Source: Actinomycetota bacterium (GTDB lineage Bacteria; Actinomycetota; Thermoleophilia; Gaiellales; Gaiellaceae). Taken from it: a stretch of 41,386 bases of DNA. Shown here piece by piece: positions 31,845 to 40,733 of the stretch. A model generated the notes under the pieces. The model was given only the letters and a program-made list of their open reading frames with translations, was not told where the DNA came from and searched no databases. The stretch is taken from the NCBI GenBank assembly GCA_003162055.1, contig PMNA01000004.1, positions 1 through 41,386 of the forward strand, read 5' to 3'. A program made the translations under genes and the position numbers. Each line of letters begins with the position of its first letter. Position 1 is the first letter of the stretch.

Positions 31845-32444
31845 ATGCCAATGGCCTCGCTCGTAAAAAAACGTTCTGGAAGACCGCGCAGCGCGCAAAT
31901 CGACGCCGCCGTCATCGCGGCGACCGGCAAGCTATTGGCCGAGAGGGGCTACACGGCAACCAGCATCGAGACGATCGCCCGCCGCGCCGGCGTCGGCAAA
32001 GCGACCATCTACCGGCGCTGGCGCTCGAAGGAGGAGCTGGTCGTGGAGCTGCTCTCGCACGTCGCGGCAGGCGTCGAGCCGGTGCCCGACCTCGGTGATA
32101 CACGCAGCGAGCTGCTGCGACTGGTCAGTGAGGCGATCGAGCATCTCAAGCGAACGCCGACCGGCGGCATCATCCAGGGGCTCGCGTCCGAGCTCTCGCG
32201 CAACCCGAAGCTCAGCCGACTCGTGCGCGAGCGCGTGATCAGCCTGCGCCGCGCCGAGGTCGGGAAGGTGCTCAAGCGAGGTATCGCTCGCGGCGATCTG
32301 CGCGCCGACACCGACGCGGAGATTGCGCACGAGCTGCTCATCGGCCCCGCCTACTACCACCTGCTGCTCGGAGGCAAGCAGCTCGACGAGCAGTTCGCGG
32401 AGCGCATCGTCGATGCGTTCCTGCGCGGCGCCGCCGCGGATTGA
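31845..32444 (+). CDS. TetR-family transcriptional regulator
   Basis: A 199-residue repressor-type protein. The helix-turn-helix spans residues about 20-65: LLAERGYTATSIETIARRAG then VGKATIYRRWRSKEELV. The ligand-binding domain follows, with TGGIIQGLASEL and a C-terminal GPAYYHLLLGG helix typical of the TetR_C_11/16-like group. It has two possible ATG starts (31845 and 31851) and no Shine-Dalgarno site, so its mRNA is probably short-leadered. The twin operators at 31809 and 32519 suggest it controls itself and the following YhgE-like membrane protein. Confidence 0.93.
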   Translation: MPMASLVKKRSGRPRSAQIDAAVIAATGKLLAERGYTATSIETIARRAGVGKATIYRRWRSKEELVVELLSHVAAGVEPVPDLGDTRSELLRLVSEAIEHLKRTPTGGIIQGLASELSRNPKLSRLVRERVISLRRAEVGKVLKRGIARGDLRADTDAEIAHELLIGPAYYHLLLGGKQLDEQFAERIVDAFLRGAAAD

Positions 32445-32518
32445 GGCGCTTGATCGCGCGGCAGTAACAAGAACTTTCGATTCGGCTAACAATGCTTGCC
32501 TGACGACCGAGTATTTAG

Positions 32519-32542
32519 TTACGATACGGTACCGTCTCGTTA
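32519..32542. promoter_or_regulatory. TetR operator 2 (upstream of the YhgE-like gene)
   Basis: This palindrome matches operator 1 at 21 of 24 positions. Its centre CGGTACCG and arms TACGA/TCGTT are shared. The two differing inner bases (G to A, and its partner C to T) change symmetrically, as expected if a dimer reads both halves. TTGCCT (32496-32501), 18 bp and TACGAT (32520-32525) would form a promoter whose -10 lies in the operator. Confidence 0.75.
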
Positions 32543-32587
32543 TTACTCCGGTACCAGCAAAGCGCTGACAACGAAGGAGCATCTCCC

Positions 32588-33856
32588 GTGCCGAAACAGC
32601 TAGTCCGCAACCCCCTCGTCTGGCTCGCCGGTTTGCTCGCCACCGTTCTGGCGATCATCTTCACCTACGCCTACATCGGCGCCTTCCTCAACCCGAGCGG
32701 GAACGCCCGTAACGTGCCCGTCGCCGTGGTCAGCGAGGACACCGGCACGACCTTTCACAAGATCAAGCTGAATCTCGGCAGCGAGCTAGCCAGCTCGGTC
32801 ACGTCGAAGGAGGTCAGCAGCAAGGAGGTTCGCTTCACGGTTCTCGCAAGCCGTCAGGCGCTCCTCGCGCGAATGCGCGACGACAAGGTGTTCGCGGCGA
32901 TCGTGGTGCCGCGCGACTTCTCGCAAAAGGTGGCGGCGCTGCTCGCGGGCAAGTCGAGCACGGGCAAGGGGCTACAGATCGAAATCCTCACCAACCCGGA
33001 GGCGGGCACGATCGCAAGCTCGTCGGGAGAGCGGATTGCGACCGAGACGGTGCAACGGTTCGAGAGGGAAGCCGTAACGAGAATCAACGCGGGCCTGAAA
33101 CTGCTCGGCGTCAAGCCCTCCGGCACCCTCGCCGGCGCCTTCAGCGACGCGGGTGTCGTCACGGTCAGGCCGGCCGTCGCCCTGCCGGGAAAAAGCGCGC
33201 TCGGAACCGGCCCCTTCTTCTTCCAGTTGACGATCGTGCTTGGCGGCTTCTTCCTGGCGGCGATCATCAGCGCCGGAGTGGAGATAGCAGCCGGGCGTAG
33301 CAAGCTCCACCTGCCCGGCTGGACGTTCGAGTACCCAGCGGTGGGTGCGTCCGAGTCGGGGTCGGCCGTACTGAAAACCGCCCTCACGCTTCTCTTCGCC
33401 GTGCTCATGGCTTTGTTGCAAACGCTGTTTGCAGTCAAGTGCCTCGGGATGCAGGCGACGAATCCGGTCGCGCTCGCCTTCTTCTCGGCGCTCGGGTCGG
33501 CCGCCGTGGCGATGGTCACGCTTTTCTTCCTGCTGACCTTCGACATCGTCGGCAGGATCGTCGCCGTCCTTGTCACGATCCTCTTCGCCGTGCCTTCGTC
33601 GGGCGGCGTCTATCCGGCGCAGACGCTACCGCGCTTCTTCCGCTTCCTTGGCGACTGGCTGCCGCTGCGACGGATGACCGATGGCGGACGCTCGCTCACC
33701 TTCTACGGCGGTAACGGTGCCGCGGGGCTCGGTACGGCGCTCTGGGTGCTCGCGAGCTACCTCGTCCTGTTTACGCTGCTGACGGTGCTCGTCATCTGGC
33801 GGCGGCGCTCGTGCGAGGCACGGACTGCGGCAGGCGCCATGCAGAGCGACTCGTAA
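32588..33856 (+). CDS. YhgE/Pip-type membrane protein (ABC-2 permease-like)
   Basis: A 422-residue protein with one N-terminal membrane helix (residues about 12-32), an extracellular domain of about 170 residues and five or six C-terminal helices. The pattern VPVAVVSEDTG after the first helix matches the YhgE/Pip N-terminal region. This family includes phage-infection proteins and putative exporters or ABC-2-type permeases. Start GTG 32588 has AAGGAG upstream. Its expression is probably controlled by the TetR protein, a common design for efflux or membrane-stress genes. No ATPase partner is nearby, so it may work alone. Confidence 0.85.
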   Translation: MPKQLVRNPLVWLAGLLATVLAIIFTYAYIGAFLNPSGNARNVPVAVVSEDTGTTFHKIKLNLGSELASSVTSKEVSSKEVRFTVLASRQALLARMRDDKVFAAIVVPRDFSQKVAALLAGKSSTGKGLQIEILTNPEAGTIASSSGERIATETVQRFEREAVTRINAGLKLLGVKPSGTLAGAFSDAGVVTVRPAVALPGKSALGTGPFFFQLTIVLGGFFLAAIISAGVEIAAGRSKLHLPGWTFEYPAVGASESGSAVLKTALTLLFAVLMALLQTLFAVKCLGMQATNPVALAFFSALGSAAVAMVTLFFLLTFDIVGRIVAVLVTILFAVPSSGGVYPAQTLPRFFRFLGDWLPLRRMTDGGRSLTFYGGNGAAGLGTALWVLASYLVLFTLLTVLVIWRRRSCEARTAAGAMQSDS

Positions 33857-33866
33857 GACCGAGGCG

Positions 33867-34787
33867 TCAAGAAGGCTCCACCGTCAGGCGCAGCGCGTTT
33901 CCGGCCGGATCGCGGAGCAGCAAGCCGCCCTCCGCCAGCTCCGTCGGGTGCCCGGCCTCGTCCAAGCGACCGAGCACCCCGCGAAGCGCATCTTCACCGG
34001 GCAGGATGATGTCGAAGTCGCGAAGCCCTGCGCTTCCGGCCGGCGGCTGCGAGGCACCGACCCCGGCCCAGACATTCAGCGCCAGCCGGTGCGGAAAGGC
34101 GCCGCCGGCGCTGAGGTCGGCGAAGCCGAGCTCGGGAGAGTGGATGTGCTCATGAAAGCCGATCAGGTCGCGGTAGAAGCTGAGGGCCGGCTCGAGCTCG
34201 GAGACGTGAAGATGGAGGTGCCCGATCGTCGTGCCCGGCGGCAGCAGCGGCTGATCGAAGCCGCGATCGGGAAGGTGGGCCAGCACCTCGTTCACGTCAA
34301 GCGGCTCGGCGACACTGTGCAAGTGCCCTTCGGAGTCGATCAGCCGCAGCTCGCCCGCCTCGTTCCGCCACGACCCCAACCGCTCGGGCGTCTCGAACAC
34401 CAGCTCCAGGCCGAGGCCGTCGGGGTCGCTCAGGTAGGTCGACTTCGACATCGTGTGATCGGTCGGCGCCTGCGGATAGCCGGCGACGATGAGCCGCCAG
34501 ATCACGCGCGCCAACTCGGTCTCGTCGGGAAGATGAATGGCCAGGTGGTAGAGACCGCTGTGGCCGGGTGCCACCCCCCGCTCCGCGCCCGGGTGCAGGA
34601 CGACGAGCTCCCGTCCGTCTACGCCGAGGCGTAATTCCTCGCCGACGCTCTCGAGCACGCTCAGCCCCACGATGTCGTGCCAGAATCCGAGCGCCCGCCC
34701 GCTGTCGCTGACATCGAGTTGCACCGCGCCGTAGGACAGATTGTCCGTCTCGACTCCCGGCGTCGCGCCACGAGCATAGGTATTCAT
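33867..34787 (-). CDS. Double VOC (catechol 2,3-dioxygenase-like) protein
   Basis: The 306-residue protein has two VOC modules (about residues 17-130 and 165-300), the layout of CatE/extradiol dioxygenases. In the second module HLHLHVSEL provides a His and the final RLTVEPS a Glu, both likely metal ligands. The first module opens with SYGAVQLDV and lacks the usual His there, so only the second module may bind metal. It might cleave catechols, but binding proteins and other VOC enzymes remain possible. No aromatic-degradation neighbours are seen. It converges with the YhgE-like gene. Confidence 0.85.
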   Translation of the reverse strand: MNTYARGATPGVETDNLSYGAVQLDVSDSGRALGFWHDIVGLSVLESVGEELRLGVDGRELVVLHPGAERGVAPGHSGLYHLAIHLPDETELARVIWRLIVAGYPQAPTDHTMSKSTYLSDPDGLGLELVFETPERLGSWRNEAGELRLIDSEGHLHSVAEPLDVNEVLAHLPDRGFDQPLLPPGTTIGHLHLHVSELEPALSFYRDLIGFHEHIHSPELGFADLSAGGAFPHRLALNVWAGVGASQPPAGSAGLRDFDIILPGEDALRGVLGRLDEAGHPTELAEGGLLLRDPAGNALRLTVEPS

Positions 34788-35082
34788 CTCTCAAGGAGTG
34801 TGCTCGGAACGGGCGCAGGCGAAACTCGAGCTTGCCTCTGGACGCGGAGCGGAGCTTCGGTCGAGGGGCACAGATCAGGACTACTGCTTTGGATATTGAC
34901 GCCAGGCGGATTCGAACCGGGCGACTTCTCGGTTTCTCGGGGCGCCGCTGAGCGTGCTTCGCCGAAGGGGATAGTGTCGACTCACACAGACCCGGAGAGC
35001 GAAGTGCGCTCAGCGGCGTCAGGCGAATCCGGGAGGCTGGTCGCGCCTGGCCGTACGGATTCGCCGGCCGAGGAAGCGAGAA
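34788..35082. other. Structured noncoding region with tRNA-3'-like fragment
   Basis: There is no gene, but dense dyad structure. 34943-34962 pairs with 34999-35018 over 20 bp, with the only two non-Watson-Crick pairs being adjacent G-U wobbles; the loop is 36 bases. GGCGAATCCG (35022-35031) pairs with CGGATTCGCC (35056-35065). On the minus strand 34896-34920 reads GGTTCGAATCCGCCTGGC then GTCA, close to the T-arm/acceptor end of the tRNA-Ala just to the right. It may be a tRNA remnant, an attachment-site scar or an unknown RNA. Confidence 0.5.
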
Positions 35083-35155
35083 TGGAGCCAGGCGGGTTCG
35101 AACCGCCGACCTTCTGGCTGCCAGCCAGACGCTCTCCCAACTGAGCTATGGCCCC
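35083..35155 (-). tRNA. tRNA-Ala (anticodon GGC)
   Basis: The minus strand gives a standard 73-base tRNA. The acceptor stem GGGGCCA/TGGCTCC is complete and contains the G3-U70 pair that is the hallmark of alanine tRNA. The anticodon stem TCTGG/CCAGA encloses CTGGCAG with anticodon GGC, and the T-loop is TTCGAAC. The CCA end is not encoded. It lies downstream of rsfS on the same strand. Confidence 0.96.
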
Positions 35156-35167
35156 GGGTTGCGCCTA

Positions 35168-35173
35168 ATTGTA
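35168..35173 (-). promoter_or_regulatory. Candidate -10 of tRNA-Ala
   Basis: TACAAT (five of six consensus bases) lies 12 bases before the tRNA 5' end on the minus strand, with a weak TGACGA-type -35 about 18 bp further up. This allows independent transcription, although read-through from rsfS is possible. Confidence 0.45.
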
Positions 35174-35211
35174 GCGGCGAAACGGCCGCGCTCGTCAGCC
35201 TCGGCGCCGAG

Positions 35212-35574
35212 CTAGCCGGTTGCGACTTTGGGCAGCTCGACCTGGGGCACGTCGCCCCAAAGATCCTCGAGAGCGTAGAACCGGCGCGTCTCGGGCGCGA
35301 AGACGTGCAGGACGACGTCGAGGTAGTCGGCGATGATCCAGCTGCCTTCGCGCTCGCCGTCGATTGAGCGGGGCGAGAACTTCTCGCGCTTCATGCCGGC
35401 GTACACCTCGTCGGAGATCGACTTGGTCTGACGCGGGTTTTTCCCGGAGCAGATGACGAAGTAGTCGGTGAAGTCGCAGACCGATCGCATGTCGAGCGCG
35501 ACGATGTCTTCGGCCAGCTTCTCGCCCGCCAGGGCGGCTATGCGACGTGCTTGCTCGAGTGAGGTCAGTGAGAT
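35212..35574 (-). CDS. rsfS: Ribosomal silencing factor RsfS, probable non-standard start
   Basis: RsfS (YbeB/iojap) binds ribosomal protein uL14 and blocks subunit joining in slow growth. DFTDYFVICSG, DYLDVVLHVF and FYALEDLWGD are typical. The first ATG (35490) would give only 92 residues and drop the conserved N-terminal helix. The frame stays open upstream with coding-like sequence (SLEQARRIAALAGEKLAED) up to a stop at 35578-35580. No ATG, GTG or TTG lies in that stretch. ATC at 35574 is seven bases after AAGGA and gives 120 residues. CTG at 35568 is the alternative. The coordinates use ATC. Confidence 0.8.
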   Translation of the reverse strand: MSLTSLEQARRIAALAGEKLAEDIVALDMRSVCDFTDYFVICSGKNPRQTKSISDEVYAGMKREKFSPRSIDGEREGSWIIADYLDVVLHVFAPETRRFYALEDLWGDVPQVELPKVATG

Positions 35575-35875
35575 ACGTCAGTCCTTGATTGCCTTCCCTT
35601 CAAGTGTAGCCGCGGCGGGCACCAGAGCTCTTCGCTTCGATCGGCTGTCTCGCATGCGCGCCGAGCCAAGTCGGGCAGCGCCGGATTGTCCGTAACGATT
35701 CTCTATACGCCCGCCACCGAGCGCCAAGCGGAATGAAGACCCGTCGACTGGCTGCGATCGGTGAGTGCGAGGCTAGGACGCAGTGTCGTATTCGTAGCTG
35801 GAAGCTACGGATACAACCGAGGCAGGCGCACTCGCGCCGCCGAGCGCGGCCAGACGGTGGAGTGCTTCGTTTCGC
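35575..35875. other. Intergenic region with a strong hairpin
   Basis: No gene is supported. 35788-35799 (GTATTCGTAGCT) pairs with 35803-35814 (AGCTACGGATAC) over 12 bp with one G-U and a GGA loop. It may be a terminator without a T-run or the end of a lost element. Confidence 0.4.
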
Positions 35876-36238
35876 TTGGCGCTCCCAACCACCCGCCCGC
35901 GGGGTCGTTCCATCGTAATCAACCACTTTCGGGATCAGCCAGCTCAGGAGATTCTTGACGAGCACGTGAAAGCACATCTGCGCGAGCTCTTCTTCACCAA
36001 GCTGAAGGACTGGGAAAGTGAGATGGAGTACCGATTAGTGCTCCCGACAGACGATGTCCTGCCAGTGTTTGTGGACATTCGCAAGTCGCTCAGGGCGGTT
36101 GTGCTGGGAGAGAGGGTCAGCGACGCATACCTCCCGTCTCTAGCCAAGCTCTGTGGGGGTCAGACCGTCGAGATCTTCAAAATCCGGTGGCCTAACGGGT
36201 ACCCGCGGCTCGAACGGAAAGACACGCGCTCGTTGTAG
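35876..36238 (+). pseudogene. Fragment of a DUF2971-like protein
   Basis: A 120-residue reading from a TTG with no ribosome-binding site. Its carboxyl two-thirds (LFFTKLKDWESEMEYRLVL, DVLPVFVDIRKSLRAVVLG) resemble the C-terminal part of DUF2971 proteins, which often contain a K-x-x-x-W-x-x-E-x-E-Y-R pattern. The larger N-terminal part of that family is missing, so this is probably a truncated gene. DUF2971 genes are often seen in defence or mobile regions. The match is from memory of the family pattern only. Confidence 0.45.
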
Positions 36239-36272
36239 ATGGCCGAGGCCGCGGAGCCTCCTTCCTAGAGCC

Positions 36273-37433
36273 TCAACTTGCCCGGCCGAACTCCCCTAGT
36301 ACCAGCACTTCCCGGCCGGAAGGAACGATCGGGCCGACCTGTTGGTGGTTGGCTGTTACCTCGGGCCCCCAGTTGGTAAAGCGTCCCGTGGCGAGGTCGA
36401 TTGCGGTGAGGAGGTGGGGGGATGGGCCCGAGTTGCCGGGAAGTTGAATATCTATGTACCCGCCCAGATAGACGAGCGACCCGCTGACCGCAAACTTTCC
36501 CACGTTCGACATCGCCAGAGTCGCCGTGAGTAGGTTGTTGAGAGGCTCGCCCGTTCGCGCGCTGACGATCGAGATCCCGTTCTCCCCGGCGAAGACCACG
36601 TAGCCGCCGGCCTCGGAAATCTCCGCGGCGGGGTTGTTTTTCACGGGCGTCTTCCAACCGAGCAGCGAGCCCGAAGTTGAATCCAGCGCCCCTATGCTGT
36701 GACGCGACTTTCCGGCGATAGATCTGAAGACACCTCCCACGTAGAGGCGGGAACCGGAGACCGTCAGCGCCAGGATGGCCGGGTCGACCCCGAAGCTGGG
36801 CGCCTTCCAGCCGAGCAGCTTACCGGTATGCGGATCGAGTGCCGCCAGGATCCCGGTCGTCCGCCCTCCGATCCAGTGGAAGTGACCGCCCACGTATACG
36901 CGCGCCGGTGTCGCGGCGAGTGCGTTCCAGGCATAGGAGGGCTTGAACGGCCTGATCGCGGCACTGACCCACAGGCGCTTGCCGGTGTCGGCGTCGAAGG
37001 CCTGGATCGTGCAGATTCGACCGGAGCCGGGCTTTCTCACGATTCCGTCCAGATAGAGTCGCCGTCCGGCTCTGGTCAGCACCCCGCTGCAGCTCCGCAC
37101 CTCGCGCGCTTCAGGCGACCCCCAACCGGGGTCGCCTGTCCAGTTCGCCCTCCTGTGGCTCAAACCTGAGCCACCTACTAGGTACCAACCGCCTCTTCCG
37201 TCGGCAACCGCGGTCAGAAACCGAGCCTTGCCAGTCTTCAGGATCCTTCCCGCGCGGGCGGAGATCAGGGCGAAGTGATACAGCAGGGGCAGAGACGAGA
37301 CCGTTCGAGCCGGTCGGACATCTCGCGGTGGAGCGCCGAAGCCGCTGAGCAGCAGCACGGCCGAGACAACCGCTGCAGCGATCAGCACCGAAGTAGCGCC
37401 CTCTCTCTCCCTCGATCGCATGGCCGCAAGCAT
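36273..37433 (-). CDS. Membrane-anchored beta-propeller (PQQ/delta-60-like) protein
   Basis: A 386-residue protein with an N-terminal signal anchor (residues about 16-33, SVLIAAAVVSAVLLLSGFG) and a repeat domain. Repeats share the pattern VYVGGxFxxIGGxxxxxLAALDxxTGxLLxW, seen near residues 180, 225 and 325, as in seven-bladed PQQ-like or delta-60-repeat propellers. Function unknown; these domains often serve protein binding on the cell surface. It may start at ATG 37433 or ATG 37421. It sits in the accessory DNA between nadD and rsfS. Confidence 0.72.
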   Translation of the reverse strand: MLAAMRSREREGATSVLIAAAVVSAVLLLSGFGAPPRDVRPARTVSSLPLLYHFALISARAGRILKTGKARFLTAVADGRGGWYLVGGSGLSHRRANWTGDPGWGSPEAREVRSCSGVLTRAGRRLYLDGIVRKPGSGRICTIQAFDADTGKRLWVSAAIRPFKPSYAWNALAATPARVYVGGHFHWIGGRTTGILAALDPHTGKLLGWKAPSFGVDPAILALTVSGSRLYVGGVFRSIAGKSRHSIGALDSTSGSLLGWKTPVKNNPAAEISEAGGYVVFAGENGISIVSARTGEPLNNLLTATLAMSNVGKFAVSGSLVYLGGYIDIQLPGNSGPSPHLLTAIDLATGRFTNWGPEVTANHQQVGPIVPSGREVLVLGEFGRAS

Positions 37434-37453
37434 AACCTGGGGCGGCCGAAGAC

Positions 37454-37663
37454 CTAGGCTGCCGCTCCGGAGCAGGTCGCCTCGCCCGGCAACGCGTCGG
37501 AGATGTACTTGAGGAAGATCAGCCCGAGGACGACGTGCTTGTACTCCGCCGCGTCCATGTTGTTCCGGAGCGCGTCGGCCATGCTCCAGAGCCGCGCCTC
37601 GAAACCGAGCGTGGCCGCGATCTTTCCGTTCCCGTTAGCGGGCTTCTTCCTCGGTCGTCCCAT
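37454..37663 (-). pseudogene. Type I restriction-modification HsdM N-terminal fragment
   Basis: From ATG 37663, which has a good GGAGG upstream, this 69-residue piece reads like the start of Hsd[21 protein letters not shown] followed by [11 protein letters not shown] short unrelated tail ([12 protein letters not shown]) and a stop follow. The methyltransferase domain, hsdS and hsdR are absent nearby. It is therefore a remnant of a type I system, or a small gene domesticated from one. It lies just after the accessory propeller gene. Confidence 0.72.
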
Positions 37664-37914
37664 CTGTTGATCGCCTCCGGTAGTTAGGGAGCGCGCAGAA
37701 CTGGTTGCCAAAAGGCTCGCTGTGATTATGGTGTCCTTTCCGACTTCCCGCCCTGTGGGCCGTTGCCACGGCTAGTCCGGTTTCGGGAGGCCCTATCTTT
37801 TCACCCCGTATCGCCCGAGGAAGCCGAAACACGCGCCTGATCGCACCGACTAAGTGCCAACTCGGCACGTAGCAAACGATTCGCCGACTCAGACTCCCGC
37901 TTTGAGGCGAGCCC

Positions 37915-39740
<1,826 letters not shown>

Positions 39741-39802
39741 CTATCCCGTCAGGAAGGCGAGGCACTTAAGGCGCTTCGATCCAGGGAGACGAGCCCGAAC
39801 TC

Positions 39803-40051
39803 TCAGGAATCGACCGAGATGGTGCGGCGCTTACCGGAGCGATGGAAGTCGACTGTGCCTTCGCGCTTCGCGAAGATCGTGTCGTCGCGCCCGAGGCCGA
39901 CGCCGGGGCCCGGATGGAACCTCGTCCCGCGCTGGCGCACGATGATCATCCCGGCCTTGACCTTCTGTCCGGCGAAGATCTTCACGCCGAGCCGCTTGGA
40001 CTGCGAGTCGCGACCGTTTTTTGAGGAACCAAGACCTTTTTTATGTGCCAT
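39803..40051 (-). CDS. rpmA: 50S ribosomal protein L27
   Basis: This 82-residue L27 begins [20 protein letters not shown], and the N-terminal tail that reaches the peptidyl-transferase centre is intact. [13 protein letters not shown] and [14 protein letters not shown] are typical. The firmicute-type cleaved N-terminal extension is absent. It follows rplU with only two bases between, and the coupling is normal for L21-L27. Confidence 0.97.
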   Translation of the reverse strand: MAHKKGLGSSKNGRDSQSKRLGVKIFAGQKVKAGMIIVRQRGTRFHPGPGVGLGRDDTIFAKREGTVDFHRSGKRRTISVDS

Positions 40052-40053
40052 GG

Positions 40054-40662
40054 CTAGCTCTCCGCCTTCTTGCGCGGCGCCGCTTTCTTGGCTGCCGGCC
40101 TCTTTGCTGTCTCAACCTTAGCCTTTGCGGGCGCCTTCGCCGCTGGCTTCTTGGCTGCGGTCGGCTTCGCCGCTGCAGCCTTGGTCGTGCTGGCCTTGGC
40201 GGCCGGCTTCACAGTCGGCTTTGCCTCGACTTTCGCGGCCTTCGGCTTGGCTGGCGTTTTCGCCTCGGGCTTGGGCGCAGCTACGGCGGGCTTGGCGACC
40301 GTCAGCTTGGCGGCTGCCTCGGTGGCGGTCTCGGCCTTGGCCTTGTCGGTGCTGCTTGCCTTGCCGGCGCCGATTGCCTCGATCTGAATCTGCGAGAGCT
40401 TGGCGCGGAAGCCGGTATGGCGGCGGTAGCCCTTCTTGGGCTTGTACTTGGCAATGCGAATCTTCTCACCGAGCGCGTGCTTGAGGATGCGTGCGCTGAC
40501 CGCGCCTGCGTCCGGCTTCAGGTTGGGCGTTCCGGCGTCGACGAGCAGTACATCGGGCTGGAAAACGGCGCCCTCATCCTGGGCAAGCCGATCGACGAGC
40601 AAGCGCTCGCCCTCGTGAACAACGTACTGTTTCCCGCCGACTGCGATTACTGCGTATGTCAT
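40054..40662 (-). CDS. rplU: 50S ribosomal protein L21 with long Lys/Ala/Pro tail
   Basis: Residues 1-101 are a normal L21 ([52 protein letters not shown]). It binds 23S rRNA. The other 100 residues are an Ala/Lys/Pro-rich disordered tail, close to a histone H1-like composition, ending in AAPRKKAES. This doubles the protein relative to the usual L21 of about 103 residues. The GAGGGA before the ATG is a normal ribosome-binding site. Confidence 0.95.
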   Translation of the reverse strand: MTYAVIAVGGKQYVVHEGERLLVDRLAQDEGAVFQPDVLLVDAGTPNLKPDAGAVSARILKHALGEKIRIAKYKPKKGYRRHTGFRAKLSQIQIEAIGAGKASSTDKAKAETATEAAAKLTVAKPAVAAPKPEAKTPAKPKAAKVEAKPTVKPAAKASTTKAAAAKPTAAKKPAAKAPAKAKVETAKRPAAKKAAPRKKAES

Positions 40663-40683
40663 CTTGTCCCTCGACGCTCAAAT

Positions 40684-40701
40684 CGCGGGCATTCGCCCGC
40701 G
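40684..40701 (-). promoter_or_regulatory. Hairpin between the RNase E/G gene and rplU
   Basis: CGCGGGC (40684-40690) and GCCCGCG (40695-40701) form a perfect 7-bp stem with a four-base loop in the 71-bp space before rplU. It could be the end of the RNase mRNA or a leader element. No T-run follows. Confidence 0.45.
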
Positions 40702-40733
40702 AACCGGGGCGCATACTAGCAAGAGCGGTCTTC

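Noticed and set aside
34788-35082. Possible tmRNA or second complete tRNA
   Set aside because: A T-arm-like 3' end is present, but no matching acceptor 5' strand at tRNA distance, and no tag-peptide frame or GGGG-type tmRNA start.
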